A DNA stretch of 7,428 nucleotides from Deltaproteobacteria bacterium RIFOXYD12_FULL_50_9 (GTDB taxonomy: Bacteria > Desulfobacterota > Desulfobulbia > Desulfobulbales > CALZHT01): contig MGTA01000070.1 in the NCBI GenBank assembly GCA_001799225.1, positions 3,987 through 11,414 of the forward strand, in the 5' to 3' direction. Made by a program: the position numbers and the translations under genes. Within the stretch, counting starts at the first letter, position 1, and each line of letters starts with the position of its first letter. The notes beneath the pieces were generated by a model, which searched no databases, was not told where the DNA came from, and was given only the letters and a program-made list of their open reading frames with translations. Shown here piece by piece: positions 6,507 to 7,428 of the stretch.

Positions 6507-6989
6507 CTAATCCAAAAAGTCTAGTAATCCGTCGTGACCGGCCCCGCAGATTTGGAGTGTAGAAGTTCTGCCTAATTTTTCTGTAAAGGCTAGTTCAATA
6601 CTGAGCCGGTTGATCGGGAGGAGATTGCCCAGCCGGTCCGGCCACTCCACTATCGCAACTCCATGGCCGTAGAGATATTCGAGTAAGCCGAGGTCTTCGA
6701 TCTCCTCTGCCCCGGAAAGCCTATAGAGGTCCATATGATACATGGGGATGCGGCCCGGATATTCATGGAGGATGCTGAATGTTGGGCTGGTGATGTAACA
6801 GGTCGGCGGCACCTGTAGCCCTAGCCCTATCGCCTGGGTCAGTGTCGTTTTGCCCGTTCCCAGATCACCGGCCAAAGTGATGATCTGGCCTGCCGTTGCT
6901 TGTTTGCCAAGCTGTTGACCAAGTTTCAAGGTCTGTTCGAGAGTATCTAGGTGAATAGTAATTGAGCCTGGCATTTTTGTTGATTCCAT
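6507..6989 (-). CDS. tsaE: tRNA t6A biosynthesis ATPase TsaE (YjeE)
   Basis: TsaE is the P-loop ATPase partner of TsaB-TsaD and is needed for turnover of t6A synthesis in bacteria. The 160-residue product has the family's usual length. It shows Walker A GDLGTGKTT (41-49, with Lys47), the switch-like SPTF (68-71), MDLYRL (86-91), EEIEDLGL (95-102) and the conserved VEWPDR (114-119). It lies 24 bases downstream of the small cytochrome gene and is probably cotranscribed with it. No clear Shine-Dalgarno precedes ATG 6989; an in-frame ATG at 6974 (Met6) is equally plausible. The 3' end converges on hpt with 5 bases between stops, leaving no room for a terminator between the two genes. Confidence 0.95.
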   Translation of the reverse strand: MESTKMPGSITIHLDTLEQTLKLGQQLGKQATAGQIITLAGDLGTGKTTLTQAIGLGLQVPPTCYITSPTFSILHEYPGRIPMYHMDLYRLSGAEEIEDLGLLEYLYGHGVAIVEWPDRLGNLLPINRLSIELAFTEKLGRTSTLQICGAGHDGLLDFLD

Positions 6990-7013
6990 TGCTTGGGCGT
7001 GGCCGTTTTTCGG

Positions 7014-7280
7014 TCAACCCTTCTTGTGGCAGAACAGGCAGCGATACTTGGGCGGATGGTTTTGGGGCAGAGGCGCCTTGCCTTGCGGGTTGTGGCAGGT
7101 TTCACACTCCTTTTCCGCTTCTTTTTTATCCATGCTGAAATATTTCAAGTGGTTTTCGTCTCTGGGGAGTTTGTGGGTGGTTTCAGGGGGGGCGTTCCAT
7201 AAGAACATAAAAACTCCGCCGCAAAGTATTAAAAAAAGCCCATTTAAGATATATTTATGTTTGCTGGTCAGTCCTTTCAT
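7014..7280 (-). CDS. Small membrane-anchored dihaem c-type cytochrome
   Basis: The 88-residue protein has a hydrophobic segment at about residues 9-28, which would act as an uncleaved signal anchor. A periplasmic tail then carries two CXXCH haem-binding motifs (CETCH and CLFCH), close to the C-terminus. The PPETTHKLP stretch after the membrane segment and the HPP before the second motif resemble short haem modules in multihaem cytochromes of metal- and sulfate-reducing Deltaproteobacteria. It likely passes electrons at the inner membrane; the partner is unknown. Start: ATG 7280 has AAGGAG 10 bases upstream, whereas the longer GTG start at 7304 has its purine-rich sequence directly abutting it. 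It sits between the truncated gene upstream (20 bases) and tsaE downstream (24 bases). No specific family name can be given. Confidence 0.82.
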   Translation of the reverse strand: MKGLTSKHKYILNGLFLILCGGVFMFLWNAPPETTHKLPRDENHLKYFSMDKKEAEKECETCHNPQGKAPLPQNHPPKYRCLFCHKKG

Positions 7281-7290
7281 TGGTAGCTTT

Positions 7291-7296
7291 CTCCTT
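7291..7296 (-). promoter_or_regulatory. Ribosome binding site of the dihaem cytochrome gene
   Basis: AAGGAG on the minus strand ends 10 bases before ATG 7280. It lies in the gap after the upstream stop codon, which is typical of a gene inside an operon. Confidence 0.65.
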
Positions 7297-7300
7297 TTTA

Positions 7301-7428
7301 TCACTCTCCCATTTCAAGGGCATGCCAGGGGATAATTTTTAATCGTAAGGCCGTAACCAGCAGTTCCATGATCGCGGTGCAGGTAAACCGGTTTGATCCG
7401 GCGAGTTTGAGGACGAGTTGGTGAATGT
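7301..7428 (-). CDS. C-terminal end of an unidentified protein (partial, truncated by window edge)
   Basis: The minus strand is open from the window edge for 41 codons (7426-7304) and stops at TGA 7303-7301. The visible tail ends in IIPWHALEMGE. The stop lies 20 bases before the cytochrome start, with that gene's ribosome binding site in between, which is the spacing expected for an operon. A second minus-strand frame is also open over most of this stretch, so coding here rests on the spacing argument. I do not recognise the protein from so short a tail. Confidence 0.5.
   Translation of the reverse strand, partial: IHQLVLKLAGSNRFTCTAIMELLVTALRLKIIPWHALEMGE

Noticed and set aside
7024..7335. 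103-codon plus-strand open frame
   Set aside because: It is antisense to the dihaem cytochrome, whose two CXXCH motifs and membrane segment make the minus strand the coding one.

Overview
The window (about 47% GC by eye) looks like ordinary chromosome from an anaerobic Deltaproteobacterium / Desulfobacterota, possibly near the Desulfobulbales. This is an inference from gene content: a FadR-like TetR regulator, a fused PurD-PurE, an orphan Hpt protein, and a small membrane-anchored dihaem c-type cytochrome next to tsaE. No rRNA, tRNA, CRISPR array, insertion sequence or prophage signature was seen.

Layout on the left. Positions 3-2021 (+) hold the 3' part of a large TPR plus outer-membrane beta-barrel protein of the PelB/PgaA/BcsC export-porin type; its start lies outside the window. 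After a 140-base gap comes greA (2162-2647, +), with a strong Shine-Dalgarno. Convergent to greA is a TetR-family regulator (3311-2724, -) that closely resembles Bacillus FadR/YsiA. A near-match to the FadR operator lies 36 bases upstream of its start codon, so it is probably autoregulated.

Layout in the middle. Positions 3531-5297 (+) encode one polypeptide that fuses GAR synthetase (PurD) to N5-CAIR mutase (PurE), two non-consecutive steps of de novo purine synthesis. Thirty-six bases later, in the same reading frame and separated by a single UGA, is the L-threonylcarbamoyladenylate synthase gene (5334-5963, +). It has no visible Shine-Dalgarno. After about 210 bases with no gene comes a single-domain Hpt phosphotransfer protein (6175-6501, +).

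Layout on the right. The minus strand carries, in transcription order, the 3' end of an unidentified gene (7426-7301), a small dihaem cytochrome (7280-7014) and tsaE (6989-6507). The genes are 20 and 24 bases apart, which suggests one operon. tsaE ends 5 bases from the end of hpt.

How the genes relate. The TsaC/Sua5-type enzyme and TsaE belong to the same t6A tRNA-modification pathway, but sit on opposite strands in separate transcription units. The rest is mostly housekeeping. The points most worth a second look are the PurD-PurE fusion with its in-frame tsaC neighbour, the FadR-type operator, and the truncated gene plus cytochrome upstream of tsaE. I found no convincing evidence of an undescribed multi-gene system.
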